Origin: Diphasiastrum complanatum
Lineage: Eukaryota; Streptophyta; Lycopodiopsida; Lycopodiales; Lycopodiaceae
NCBI GenBank assembly: GCA_029204225.1
Contig: CM055092.1
Location: forward strand, 21,727,669 to 21,791,668
Reading direction: 5' to 3'
DNA: 64,000 nt
Shown here: piece by piece, positions 1-11,024 of the stretch
How positions within the stretch are numbered: position 1 is the first letter of the stretch
How the letters are laid out: each line of letters opens with the position of its first letter
The notes under the pieces: model-generated
What the model was told of the DNA's origin: nothing
Seen by the model: the letters and a program-made list of their open reading frames with translations, nothing else
Database searches by the model: none
Made by a program: the position numbers and the translations under genes

Positions 1-289
1 CTTGATACGTGCCTCACTGAGTGCTGCGTTCAGAATTCTCTTGCTATGTATATATTACTATTTGTCTCTGATCCAAGACATATATCATGCCAAATTAGAT
101 TACAAGATTGATTAGCTAAGCTTAAGCTAAACATCTGTTTAAGTTTGTTTGTGTTAACGTTGCATGGCGGTGGCGGAATGTGATAGTTGAGTATGTTGCG
201 AAAGGAGCAAATACAAGAAAAAATACTAAGGCTTTAAAGTAGAAACACAATGTTTCTTCAGCTCCCTCTTAAACGGTGTATTTTTTTTA

Positions 290-1280
290 TTCCCAAGTTG
301 GCTCTCTTCCTTTCAAACATTGCCTTATCCAATGCCTTTATAAAGATATCAGCTACCATCTGGCTTGTCGGTATGAAGACGGTCTTCAACTCATCTTTCT
401 CAACCAGATCTCTGATCAAGTGATACTTGATCACGATGTGCTTCGTTTTGGATGAAACACTGGGTCTTTTGTTAGATGAATAGCAGAGGTGTTGTCCATG
501 TGTAGGGTCAACAATTCATCAGTGTTCTTTCCTAGTCCATCTAGGAACTGTCTGAGCCATGTCAGCTCATTGGCCATTGTGGCTGCAACAACATATTTTG
601 TCTCACAGGATGATTGGGCAGTTATTGTTTGATTTCTGCTGATCTAGATAACAGCTGCTATGGTGCATCCTCTTGAGATGCTTTTACTATCATCTTTTAG
701 GGATGCCCAGCTTGCATCACTGTAGGATTCAATCTTGAATCCTACATCTCGACAATAGCATAGCCCGTAGTCCTTCGTCCTCTGCAGGTATTGCAGGATC
801 CTCTTGGCCACCTTCTAGTGTGTTGGACCTGGATTGATATTAAATTGGCTCAACCTGAAAACTGCGTAAGCAATGTCCACCCGCGTATTGTCTACCAAGT
901 ACATCAAAGAACCAATAAGCCTTTTGTAAGGGTTGTGCTCCATTGCTTGTCGTTCTACTTCATCTATGGGACAGTTCTCATTTGTCAGTATTGCACCAGG
1001 AACCATTTACTCTCTTACAATCTGCCATGTTGAAATCATCAATGATCTTTCGAATGTATCTTGACTGATATAGATACAATCTCCTAGCCTGAAGATCTCT
1101 GTCGATTTGTAAACCTAGGTAGCATTTGGCTTCTCCTAGGTCCGATATTTTGAAATGCCTCTATAGGCAGATTCGCTTCTCTAGAATCTGTTTACTAGTT
1201 CGTTCTTCTTGTTTACAAGAACTGTTTTCTATCTGTTTAGAGGCTCATTGGCATTTCTTAGTGTTTATCTTGCTTATTAC
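290..1280 (-). pseudogene. Ty1/copia pol remnant (end of RT and RNase H)
   Basis: The minus strand carries the 3' end of a copia polyprotein. The clearest stretch is near 815-1006, with the conserved LMYLVDNTRVDIAYAVFRLS block that follows the reverse transcriptase. Further downstream on the minus strand (about 300-480) the RNase H tail can be read, with a KYHLIRDLVEK-like block and an ending near IHRLRGS and a stop at about 255-265. Frameshifts and stops interrupt the reading several times, so the copy is dead. It resembles the RNase H at 16.3-16.9 kb. No LTR could be fixed in bases 1-250, although a 3' LTR would be expected there. Confidence 0.8.
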
Positions 1281-1339
1281 CATGTCCAGATCAGGTAGAA
1301 GGATTCTCGGGGTATGGTTCAGCCTGTCACGGATACTCA

Positions 1340-2100
1340 GATTTTGAACACTCTTGAACTCTTGAAATCACTTGCAATCATTCTAACATGCAAGCACACG
1401 AAGAATGCCCAAAAACAACTCTTCTTGAAACATGGTTGGGCATTACTATGGCACTTCAAAATAGAATGCTAGAGTGGATCATTGCAAAACCAAAACTAGG
1501 CTACTTGCAAGATCAGAATACTTAGACTAGCATGCCACATTCCTCATAAAAACCAAAAAAACAAATTATTACAAGCATTCAAGAATCAAGAAGCTCCATC
1601 TTCTTGATTCTTGAATTTTCCAAGAAACTCAAGAAACCAAACATAAATGAATTTGCAAGATCTATACCACATTATTGACTACAAATCTCTTGGATGCTTG
1701 CAACCTACATTAATCCACCAAAATAGGAAACAAGAAACTAATTAACTAGACAACATTTTAGAAGTCCAAGAATCAAGAAACACTCATTTCTTGATTCTTG
1801 GACACCCCAAGAACATCAAGAACTGGAATGTAAGGGAATATGCAAGATCTACACGACAAATCCAGCCTATTTAGTTTAACTGAATGCTGACTCCTATATT
1901 AAACCACAAGAAAACAAGAAATCTAATCCACACCTACAATCCACAACCACACAATAGAAGGGCAAGAGAAACAAGAATGATCAAGGAGCTCAAGAATGCA
2001 TTAAAGCTCATGGAAGATCTTCTCATTTCAACATGGAGTTGATACATTTACAAAAGCCAGCTCCCTTCTACAAAGGGGAAGTCTTTTAAATAAGCAAGAG
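1340..2100. repeat. Dispersed repeat B, copy 1
   Basis: This stretch is rich in 'caagaatcaagaaac' and its inverse 'tttcttgattcttg', so it contains many short inverted repeats. It matches 24930-25620 in the same orientation over most of its length, including the 'actagacaacattttt' and 'gatcaaggagct' blocks. No coding capacity, LTR ends or transposase signature were seen. The class of repeat is unknown. Confidence 0.6.
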
Positions 2101-2279
2101 AGCTCCTTAGGTGGCATCCTATCTGTATGCTTGAGCGCATCCCTTTTCTGTTTAAAGCGATTTTCACAATTTTGTACAAAAACCGGCATGTAAAACCTGG
2201 CTATTAATGGTAAAATCGACACACAATTGCCTATAGATAGGGGTCCCAGCCCGCTCAAAATGTGGCTAGAGATAATTTT

Positions 2280-3538
2280 GAGGCCTTAGAAATGGCCCAT
2301 AGAATAGATTACGGCCTTAGAATTGGCCCGATCATAACAGCCGGCATGGCCGAGCGAATTTTCCAATGTACTTTGTTACTTTTTATTAATATAGAAATTG
2401 CCTATTGTGTTTTTCAGGGAACCGGTTGCCTTAAATAAACCCCAAGTCATGAGTGCTCGCCAGTAATGATACGCGGAAAAATAGCAAAGAGAAAAATCAA
2501 CGCGCAACAAATGGTCGAAAATTATGGGACAGGGTCAAGGAAACTGTAACAAAAATATAGGCAAGTCCCGGTGCAAGTTGAACGACACCCGGCAAAGCAA
2601 CTCAATAGCTTGATCCATGGGCCACAAACACGCAAAAGGAAAATACAAGTGGAGGCCAAAAGTGCCTAGCAAAAATACCCTACCTAAAAGTGGTAGGAGT
2701 TGACCACAAGTAGCAATGAGGACCACCCAATTAAGAAGAGTAATCAAGAGAAGTACTTACCATCTACACCACCAAGAAGTGCAAAAGAGAAAAGTCGCTC
2801 ACACATGTGGTACCCTTGTACAATGACCCCAATCCATCTTTTCCAAAAGGGGAAGGGTACCACTTGTGGTCAAATCACAACTAAGAGCCATGTACAAGAG
2901 AGGACACTTTTCTTAAAAGGCTTGAAAAATGAAGATATGGAATTTTGAAGGGGAAGGTGTGAGAGATGCCTATAAAGGGAGAGGCCTCTTTTTGCATTCA
3001 CGTGGAAGGATGGAAGGGTGAGATGATGAGAGAGAGAGAACTGTTGTTTTGGCATTCACATGGAAGGATGAAGGAGTGAGAGGATGGGAGAGAGCACATT
3101 TGAGAGTGAGTTTTGTTGTTGCTTTATGTCTATACTATCTTTTGCATGGTGTGGAAAGATTCGAGAGTGAACTACTTTTGGACTCTTTGTGAGAGGGAGA
3201 GTAATGTAGTGAGAATCCTTTCAAGCGGGTTATATTTTGTTTACCACGTTACAAGTGCTGCTGGGGGGGTGATATCACAAAGTTGGAAGGAATTGAAGGC
3301 AAAACCGCTGTTCAGTTGGGTTGATAAAAACCTCTTGGAAACTAAAAAATGTTGGAGCACACTTGGGAGCTTGCTTTGCTGATGCGTTGGTGGCCTGGAT
3401 GAACTCAACCAGAGTCTCACCTTTAGCAATATCAAAGGTAGCTCACTGAACTGTAAATCCATCGGCTCCTACTTCTCTAAACTATGCATACACATCTGTT
3501 CTACGCCTAGTTGTTACTACTCTATCGTTGTCCAACTG
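2280..3538. repeat. Dispersed repeat A, copy 1
   Basis: The region from 'gaggccttagaaatggccc' to 'ctctatcgttgtccaac' is repeated in direct orientation at 22911-24227 with high identity. The second copy has about 100 bp extra (about 23805-23905) that is missing here near 3200. A 'cctataaaggg' TATA-like box at about 2970 is followed by a purine-rich stretch, as in some plant LTR promoters. The right end overlaps the C-terminal part of a minus-strand coding remnant, so A is not simply an LTR. Open reading frames within A occur on both strands and I do not consider them genes. Confidence 0.7.
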
Positions 3539-4224
3539 CAATGTGCATGTTGTGCCCACCTGAAGACCGTATTCAAGCATATCGGACAACGCAAATGCAG
3601 TCTTGATTGCACGCATGAAGTGCACCTGTCTCTAGCTCACAAGCTCTCTGATTCATCATTGAACTAGATCAGATCAACGCCTGTCCCCAGAGGATTCGTT
3701 GAGTGGAGGAGGCCGCATATGGAAGTAAACCCAAGAGGGAGGGCTACTGTCACTAGAAGTCACATTTGAAAGACAGTCACATAATAGGCACCATTGCTCA
3801 TTGAGTCCACCTTAATTGTGGATACCTCAGAGCTGCGCTGTGAACAGAATGTGGGATTGTCGTTGAATCCTCATTCCAGCACCCAAATACTGTTGCATAT
3901 TTCATTTCAGAGCTGCACCCTAACTTGAGGATATTGCCATTCTGAGTTGTTGGAGTGCGATGGTCCTTCCTTGACTGGAATCATCGGATTTATGCACCTC
4001 TGCTAGCTCGAGAAGACTAGAGACATCTGAACTTGCACCGGTTCTACAAATCGCCTCAATGGATGAGTCTTGGGAATAGACACCTTGGAGGTAGGGCTAC
4101 ATGACTTATTGGTGAGCCATGAGCTCATGACTTGGGGGCTTCTATTGGCATACCGGGTTCTTTTTCTCGCACATAAGGTACGCTTTCTCAAATTTTTGAA
4201 GTATGGTTTGGATAGCCCGTTCAA
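3275..4224 (-). pseudogene. Unidentified coding remnant, C-terminal end
   Basis: Reading the minus strand from about 4224 to 3275 gives a protein-like sequence in shifting frames. It contains SIEAICRTGASSDVSSLLEL, then about 200 residues further MRAIKTAFALSDMLEYGLQV, then FREVGADGFTVQ and AKGETLVEFIQATNASAKQ, ending at a stop at 3275-3277. The last 90 residues recur with substitutions in repeat A copy 2 (24227 to about 23960, minus), including the same stop, which supports real coding ancestry. I do not recognise the family. The compact soluble composition would fit a structural or coat-like protein of a mobile element, but that is a guess. It lies outside the neighbouring Ty3 3' LTR. Confidence 0.5.
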
Positions 4225-4702
4225 TTGTGATCTTTTTGGTTATGAGATGCAATTGTATGGTCTGAATACCATTAGTATCATTAACATCGCATGCTGCTAC
4301 TACTTTGCAAGCCTTCACTACGTCTATGAGTATTAGATATGAAGGAAAGCCATCACTAAGCTAGTTGTCAGATCAGAGACTCAGCTAACTGAGCCTTCAC
4401 GACCATGAAAAGGGAGCTTGCAACTATTGTCTAAAGCTGATCTATCAACGACCATTGAGAACTTTGATTGAGTTTGGACAGGGTAGTATACAATTTCGGT
4501 TGTTTAGCATTGTTGCATTGGTATGGTTCTATCTATTGATAAGTAAGCCGCTCAGTATGCTAATTACACTGTCTCATCTTAAGATTGTGAATATCAAAGA
4601 TTGAAAATCCTAAGTGTATGGTGTTTAGTCGGCAAAATTCACACTTGATGTTGTATTTGGCAATAAATCGGTTTTTGTATGATTAAGTCATAAGCTCAAC
4701 CC
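4225..4702. other. Non-coding stretch beside the Ty3 3' LTR
   Basis: No gene, repeat partner or regulatory signal is recognised between the coding remnant and the LTR edge at 4703. Confidence 0.4.
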
Positions 4703-5711
4703 TGTGGTGGCCTAGTCGATATAGATTTCCACAAAATCAATGAATTAAGTAGTATAAAAGGTTTGATCATTCTCCAAGAGAGAGAATAATCTCATCTTTT
4801 GTATGATAAACTTTATGTATGATGGTAAACGGACTGGGATGTGTAATATTCACAGTGAATACTATAGCGACATATCTGGTTATCCAAAGATATTTGGGTA
4901 AATTGGCATTCAGGAACACCAATAATGAAACGATTTGGTCAAGGTCTACAATTGTAAAGATTACTTTATCTTTCAAGCTCTTCGAATATCAGGTAAGCAA
5001 TCAGATCAGACAACACCTAGCTAATAGATTCATCAAACAGAATCACATTGGCTAAAGATTCCTCTTAATCAAACACAGAGAATTAGTTCTTATCGCAGGA
5101 AGCAAACAGAACAGAGCATCAAACAAACTCATTATCTGAACACATAACTCATTTGAAATTGAAAGAAGTTCTGCTAAAGGTTATGCTTAACAGCTTCGGC
5201 TAATTCCCTGCCCACATTAGTCAGAATTGTTGCTTGTTGGTGACACTTGAAAATCCGCAGTAGAGTGGCTGAAATTCAGTGAAACATGAGAAATATGTGT
5301 GACACAAACATAACAGTATTACAGACAATTACTAATCATACAGAGTGTATTAGTTCAAATGATAAGAAGTAATGCTGTAAAAGATGGCAGAGGAAAAGTA
5401 TGCTCAAGTTATAGAAACTTGTTTTTCTCTCTATATTGATACTCATAACTGTGCAAATGCGTAAGTACAATGGCACAAAGTGTCGACCTTATAGGAATGA
5501 TCACCGGCCTCAATGTTGTTTACCAACCGTCAAAATGTCGGTTGAGATCCGCTACTGCGTCTCTATAGAACGTCGCAAATTCTAACCTAAATGTGAATTT
5601 ACAAAGTGCAAATAGGCCTTTACATGAATTTAGGCACTATATGTATAAAAATTGAGAATTTTTACAATATATAACAATAACTTGGATAATGTGGGATCAT
5701 GAGGCTCCACA
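4703..5711 (-). repeat. 3' LTR of minus-strand Ty3 element
   Basis: The plus strand begins TGTGGTGGCC and ends GGCTCCACA, the inverted termini expected of an LTR, about 1009 bp long. A second truncated copy lies at 7406-8007 and an LTR stub at 16237-16328. A polypurine tract abuts the right edge, so on the minus strand this is the downstream LTR. Confidence 0.85.
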
Positions 5712-5725
5712 TATCCCCTTCCTCA
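5712..5725 (-). other. Polypurine tract of the Ty3 element
   Basis: On the minus strand GAGGAAGGGGATA lies directly before the LTR start TGTGGAGCC. This is the expected plus-strand primer position for an LTR retrotransposon. Confidence 0.8.
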
Positions 5726-5753
5726 GCTGTGCAGCGGCTCGCAAACAATTTAT

Positions 5754-7390
5754 TTACATTCTTCTTTGTCGCTTTCTGCTGGTTGGCTTGCTATGAAAAA
5801 TAGCCTTAGCTCGGGCTTCATTCTCTTCATTAACTTGCTCCAAGGTCATTCCTTTTGTAGCAAGGAAATAATTATTCTTCTAATTATAATATTCCTGGAA
5901 TGACAGATTTGGATATTTTCCCATTTCTTGATTCCCCATTGGTGCGAGAGGATTATCGATCAATGTGTTGTTTACAAGATGCGTGTACCAACTATCCTCA
6001 GACAAGATTTCAGACATCTCAACAGAAGCGCCAGTTAGTGAGAGAGCAGTATATGTATATTCTGGGAATTTTTCTTTAATGTACAGTTGTTGAACGGATA
6101 AAAGGGCATATGAAATGAAAGAAACAATATTTAATAACTGTAAGTATGGTATGGTCTGGTTATTGACTTCCTCCAAATAATGAGAATAGTTAGCTTCCCA
6201 ATCTGTGTAGATTTTTCACAAATCAGGGAATAAGAGCTAATGGGAAATTCGAGAAGGAACTAGTCTAAGGCTAGAAACAACTTTTTTAACATCAAAAATG
6301 TTAGTTGAATCTACTTATTCAGATACTCATCCAGAGCTGGAAAAATATTATTTTCAAATGTTTTTAGGTATTCTAATATATATATATACAAGGATCTTGC
6401 AACAACATGGATATAGTTCGTTTGCACATTGAACTTATTCTGAACAATGGCAAGAGCAAGGATTCCTTTTTGGCGCACTGTTAGTTTGGCCCAAAAAGAA
6501 TTTAGGTTAGAAAAAGTCCAAGGGCTTTCCCATCGTTCTTTTGTATAACCAAAAAGTTTAGGTAAAAAAAAGATAATCCATTTTTCACTGGAGTTCTGGA
6601 CTACAAAAAGGTGGAAGAAAAAATGTTACTTCTTGCTGGAATGTCTGAAATTCTGTCTTTAGTAATGAATACACTACCTTTTCTTGTTTGTGACAACTCC
6701 ACTGTGCGACGCCTCAGCTTGTTGTGGAATAATGCTTAGCATTGCTGGTTGGTCTGCAGCAGCTGCGATACTGACTGTTTTTACCTTCGCAGCATCCTCA
6801 TGTTCAGTCTGCATCTCCTAATCTTTCTGGATTTGCTTGCAGATGTCGTTTTTCTAGATGACCTTCTCTGATATAGCTTTGGTTGGCTCATCCGTCTACA
6901 TAGACTGGTCCTGGCACTGAGCTGGTTCCTCCTTCTCAATAGTCTGAATTTGGCTCGATTGGAATTCAGCCTCTTCCAATTCTTCTTTTACTTTTTCATA
7001 TGCAACCATCTGAGGTTGCCGATATTGCAGCTGAAAGGTTTGGATCATTCTTTCTTGAATTCCCTTCCAAGCTGTTGAGTCAATCTTGTATCTACCATGA
7101 GATACGCAGGCTCCCAATGTAACTTTGACGCTTATCCGCCATAAGATTGTCTCTTCGGCCTGTCTCTTGTAAATCTGGTTGCCTCTCCTCGGCATATCTG
7201 CAGAATTCTGCAGCTGGGCAACAGAATTCTGGACATTGCTGAGTTTGTCGCTCAGCTCCTCATTACTACTCTGGAGAGTAGCTCGAATGTGTCTCTCCTC
7301 CTGCAAATAAGCTTGCAAGGTCCAAATCTGTTGTTTGAGCAATAGATTTTCGCTTTCAAAAGCATTGGAATGCTCTTGCATCTCTTCCAA
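5754..7390 (-). pseudogene. Extra non-pol ORF of the Ty3 element (coiled-coil protein)
   Basis: This sense ORF sits between the expected pol position and the polypurine tract, where env-like or additional ORFs occur in some plant LTR elements. The first open part (7390-6896) is a glutamine/glutamate-rich coiled coil, with an embedded block ILWRISVKVTLGACVSHGRY. After stops and frameshifts coding resumes near 6640-6330 (LFGYTKERWESPWTFSNLNS, LTVRQKGILALAIVQNKFNV) and 6176-5880 (NNQTIPYLQLLNIVSFISYA). It ends with a basic tail SRKRQRRM and a stop at 5754-5756. A related fragment of the coiled-coil block lies at 24228-24350 on the plus strand. There is no signal peptide or clear fusion-protein feature. 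The function is unknown; a structural or nucleic-acid-binding role is only an inference from the basic tail. Confidence 0.65.
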
Positions 7391-7405
7391 TAGTTCTTTT
7401 AATTA

Positions 7406-8007
7406 TGTGGTGGCCTTGTCGTTATAAATTTTCACAAAATCAATGAATTAAGTAGTATAAAATGTTTGATCGTTCCCCAAGAGAGAGAATAATCTCATCT
7501 TTTGTATGCTAAATGTATGTATGATGGTAAACGGACTAGGATGTGTAATATTCACAGTGAATACTACAACGACATATCTGGTTATTCAAAGATATTTGGG
7601 TAAATTGGCATCCAGGAACACCAATGATGAAACGATTTGGTCAAGGTCTGCGATTGTAAAGATTACTTTATCTTTCAAGCTCTGCGGATATCAGGTAAGC
7701 AATCAAATCAGACAGCAACTAACAAATAGATTCATCAAACAGAATCGCATTGGCTAAAGATTTTTCTTAATCAAACATTAGTTCTTATCGCAGGAAGCAA
7801 ACAGATTAGAGCATCAAATAAACTCATTATCTGAGTTAGAATTGTTGCTTGCTGGTGACGCTTGAAAATCTGCGTTAGAGTGGCTAAAATTCAGTGAAAC
7901 ATGAGAAATATGTGTGACGCAAACAGAACAGTATCACAAACAATTACAGATCATAGAGAGAGTGTATTTAGTCAAATGATAAGATACTTACAACTGTGCA
8001 AATGCGT
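7406..8007 (-). repeat. Internal truncated Ty3 LTR
   Basis: The stretch begins TGTGGTGGCC like the LTR at 4703 and matches it through 'gtaaacggact', 'tttggtcaaggtct' and 'aactgtgcaaatgcgt' before breaking at about 8007. The missing portion corresponds to about 5475-5711 of the complete LTR. The short spacer AATTA beside its left edge is the same as that between LTR and PBS at 16232-16236, but here the PBS is replaced by the extra ORF. It therefore looks like the 5' LTR of a second, internally deleted copy. Confidence 0.75.
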
Positions 8008-8293
8008 CTGCTAAATGGATTTCATGGTAAGTGATAGGCTGCATCTGTTTTTCTAGTCCTAATTCCTTAACCATTGTTTCTGTTATTAAGTTGATATTGG
8101 ATCCCGAGTCTATTAGTAATCTATCTATAGTCTGATCTCCTATGATAGCACTAATCTCTGGAACTCCACAATCTCTTCTATCTACATATTCTACTATATT
8201 ACTGTATGCAGGTATACTTAGTGTGACAAACCTCTCCCCTTCCTCAGTCCTTATGAACTGAAGCTTAGCTTGAGGATGATATAGGTGTCTCAC
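8008..8293 (-). pseudogene. Second retropepsin-like domain (PR2), truncated
   Basis: The minus strand encodes an aspartic-protease-like segment with IIGDQTIDRLLIDSGSNINL. The catalytic motif DSGS is intact and is followed by ITETMVKELGLE. The reading frame runs into LTR sequence at about 8007, so the C-terminal half with the usual GRPWL-type block is missing. The upstream reading (about 8390-8294) can be connected to the first protease with small frameshifts. Either two proteases were tandem in one polyprotein, or two elements were joined here. Confidence 0.65.
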
Positions 8294-8339
8294 CTTCGTA
8301 CTTATCCTTTTCCCATGATGTAGAAATTATGTTGTGACT

Positions 8340-8760
8340 TTTCCCCGTAGATGTCTCCATCTGGTCTCTGAAGGTAATCTCCTTCTTCTTCCAGTGGGTT
8401 ATGACATCAGCTTGGTAGAGCTATGGTCGTCCTAATAACACTTTATATGACGATTGTCTTGTAGTTCTTAATATTCTAAAATCCATAAGAAACTTATGGT
8501 CTCCAATATAAACTAAAGACAATTTTCCTATTGGTGATCTTCTAGTTGCATCAACTAAACTTAAATGTCTTAAGGTGGGTGCTATTCTATGACGAATGCC
8601 TAATTCATATGCTGTTTCTTCAGTCATTATGTTTACGTGTTTCTTCAGTCATTATGTTTACGCTAGATCTAGAATCTATGGGTACACTATCTAAGATGCA
8701 GCCATTGATTACTATTTGAATCTCTGGTTGACCTTCATCACCGTAATTAACCAATCCTAG
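8340..8760 (-). pseudogene. Ty3 retropepsin domain (PR1)
   Basis: The minus strand reads INGCILDSVPIDSRSSVNIM, then a 25-bp tandem duplication that shifts the frame, then AYELGI and, near 8425, SYKVLLGRP followed by a stop and LYQADVITHWKKKEITF. This is the usual order of a retroviral-type aspartic protease in Ty3 elements (D-[ST]-G-[AS] ... LLGRPWL). The catalytic motif here is DSRS rather than DSGS, so the copy is probably inactive apart from the frameshift. Confidence 0.75.
8613..8662. repeat. 25-bp tandem duplication in the protease
   Basis: A 25-bp unit ending 'cattatgtttacg' occurs twice back to back (8613-8637, 8638-8662). The duplication shifts the protease reading frame just after the catalytic motif. 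Confidence 0.9.
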
Positions 8761-9304
8761 GTTGACTACTGGTAACTTTGTTTTTTTTTTTTTGTTTATT
8801 TTGCAATTTTTTTTTAATTTTTTTCTTGTAATATTGATTATCGTCTAATAACTGTTTAAAAGTTATATTAGGCATTCTAGAGACAAGGTCTTCTACTATA
8901 TCATAAGAACGGTTTCTAAGTGGCGATGGATTTTTAGGTATCTTGCTGCTTATAACTGGATCTGAAAATGTTACTTTTTTAACTTTTCTAATTTCTTCGT
9001 CTAAAAGCTTTTTAGCTTCTGAACTAATATCAATCTCATAATGTTTTTCAGAAGGCCTATCAAGGTCTAATTCTTTACTATTAGGAATTTTTACTAACTG
9101 GTCTGCGACCTTCGTTTTTTCTGTCGTATTTTTCATGTTTTTCGCGATTTTGACGAATTTCGTCTTAGTTTTCTTCTTATTTTTAAGAGTTAAAGAATCT
9201 TCACTACTTCTAGTAGTTTCTTTATTTATATCTACATCTGAATCTTGCCATTGATGGTCTTGAACTAATGATTCAGACTCTACTTCTATCCTCAAAACTA
9301 TCAT
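8747..9304 (-). pseudogene. Ty3 gag-pro linker region
   Basis: A 185-codon open stretch lies between the zinc knuckles and PR1. It is lysine-rich with acidic patches and holds a block YDIVEDLVSRMPNITFKQLL, which has the look of the helical segment just upstream of the protease in many Ty3 polyproteins. The tail is a poly-lysine run encoded by a homopolymeric T/A tract at about 8780-8825. It is in the same orientation as gag and PR1, and nothing suggests an independent gene. Confidence 0.65.
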
Positions 9305-9611
9305 CTCTACGCAAGTTTACAAACCTTGGTTTAGACCGCGATTGTTGTGGCTGAGGACATTCAGCAGTGACATGACCTTCGTCTTTACAGTTAGGACAGA
9401 GCGGCACATATCCTACTGACCTCCTGGGTGTTCAGGACAATAAGACGAATAGTGACTCAGGGCTCCGCAACTGTAGCACGAACCCCTTACTCTAGGTGGT
9501 GGAGTGGAATCTCGTGTCTCACCCCAACCCAAAATAGTGTACTGTTGATCAGTACGCTGTTTCGATATAATGGTTTTTTGATTAGTGGGAGTTATAGTAT
9601 AAGCATGCATT
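9305..9611 (-). pseudogene. Ty3 nucleocapsid region with two zinc knuckles
   Basis: Two CCHC zinc knuckles are visible on the minus strand: CYSCGALSHYSSYC (about 9480-9430) and CPNCKDEGHVTAEC (about 9395-9350), both fitting C-X2-C-X4-H-X4-C. Such knuckles bind the element's RNA during packaging. Stops and frameshifts separate them from the capsid part upstream. Confidence 0.8.
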
Positions 9612-9689
9612 CATCTTTTCGGATTTCTCCATTCTTTTCTTCCTATCTGAGTTCTTATTCTTGGATTTCCTATAAGAAGATTCTTTTTT

Positions 9690-10199
9690 TTATGAAGAAG
9701 AATAAGATGAATACTTTGAAGATTCTTTCTCATTCGTTGAATCAGATTCAGATTCTGACTTAGTAGATGATTCAAATTCTTCTATACGTTTTGATTTTTG
9801 TTTTTTACTACTTTTTCTTTCATTTCTCTGTCTATGAGAAATTCGAAAAGTTTCGTAATTCTCGTCAGAGGCGATGACTTTTTTTAGGCAAACCACCCAA
9901 GAACCATTCATTCTGCATAGGAACTGGATACTCCTAACTTTTCTATTAAATTCTTAACTCTACAAGTATACTTTCTAAGTGATTCCTTCGGTTTTTTCTC
10001 AGCAGAATTAAACTGAGCCAACAATCCAGTGGAATATTCTATCTCCCTAAACTGTTTAGAAATGTTACTTTTAAAGCGTTCCAAGTATTAAGTGTTTCTG
10101 GTACTAATTGACTGTACCAAATCCTAGCATGCTTCCGCAGAAGACCTGACAAAATTCTAACTTTGTCCTCGTCCGTATGTTCTTTATTTGCTATGGTAA
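9690..10199 (-). pseudogene. Ty3 gag capsid domain
   Basis: The minus strand from 10199 reads DKVRILSGLLRKHARIWYSQ, then WNALKVTFL and, after frame changes, AEKKPKESLRKYTCRVKNLI. This matches the layout of the Retrotrans_gag domain (a helix before WY, then W..L...F). It is followed by a serine/lysine/glutamate-rich segment at 9911-9690. The reading stops abruptly at 10200, where the 4.5-kb element begins; the N-terminal part of the same gag resumes at 14711. Confidence 0.8.
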
Positions 10200-10207
10200 T
10201 GGATTAA

Positions 10208-11020
10208 CATGATGACAAAAAAAAAGAGAAATGACTAAAGACCCATTTTTTTTTAAGTTTATTAATTTTTTTAAAAAGTTTTCAAATTTAAAATGCTTCA
10301 AATAAATATATTGTAATTTTAAGAAAATGTTGCATTTTGCAAGAAAATAATTTAAGCTACAAAAATTTGGTCAATAGATTTTTATAAATAGCTTAAAATT
10401 AGCTTATATTAAATAATAATACTATTTAAAATAAAATCATTAGATACACAACCACTAAAATACCTAAAAAATATTTTTTGCTTACTAACAACAAAAGTTA
10501 TAGTTTTTTTTTTGGAATTTTAAAAGTTTCCTAGATTACAATTTTTGTATCAAAAAAAATATTTTTTAAATTATGTTACAAATTTGAATCAATATTTTTT
10601 GAAATTTTAAAATTTTGAAAATCTTTACTTACACCCACGTAAGTTTATTAAATATTTAAGCATTAAATAAACGCCAATAAAATTACTTTACAATAGTCGA
10701 GATTAGATTATTTGTGATAATATTTAAAGCAACCTGAAAAAAATCTAATTTTTTTTTCATTCCTTATAATTTTTAACAATACCTTTTTTACAAAAAATAT
10801 TACAAAGACACATCTAAAATTAAAACATTGTAAATTTGACAAATCGTTACAATTTTAATTTTTGGTGATAATTATCAATGTTAAAATTTTTAAAATATTT
10901 CAAATTTTAAATTTTAAATCGTTAAAAAATAAATCTAAAAATATTAAATCAATAAAAAAGAATTCAAAACACAATACATCAAAAATTATAAACACACTTA
11001 TTTTTTAAAACAAAAGAGAA
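10208..11020. other. AT-rich terminal region of the 4.5-kb element
   Basis: About 800 bp is made almost only of A and T runs. I see no ORF, no clear tandem repeat and no LTR signal. It lies downstream of the methyltransferase stop codon, so it may hold the 3' UTR. Confidence 0.6.
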
Positions 11021-11024
11021 TTTT

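Noticed and set aside
5754-7390. Extra Ty3 ORF as an envelope gene
   Set aside because: No signal peptide, transmembrane anchor or glycosylation-rich ectodomain was seen; position alone is not enough.
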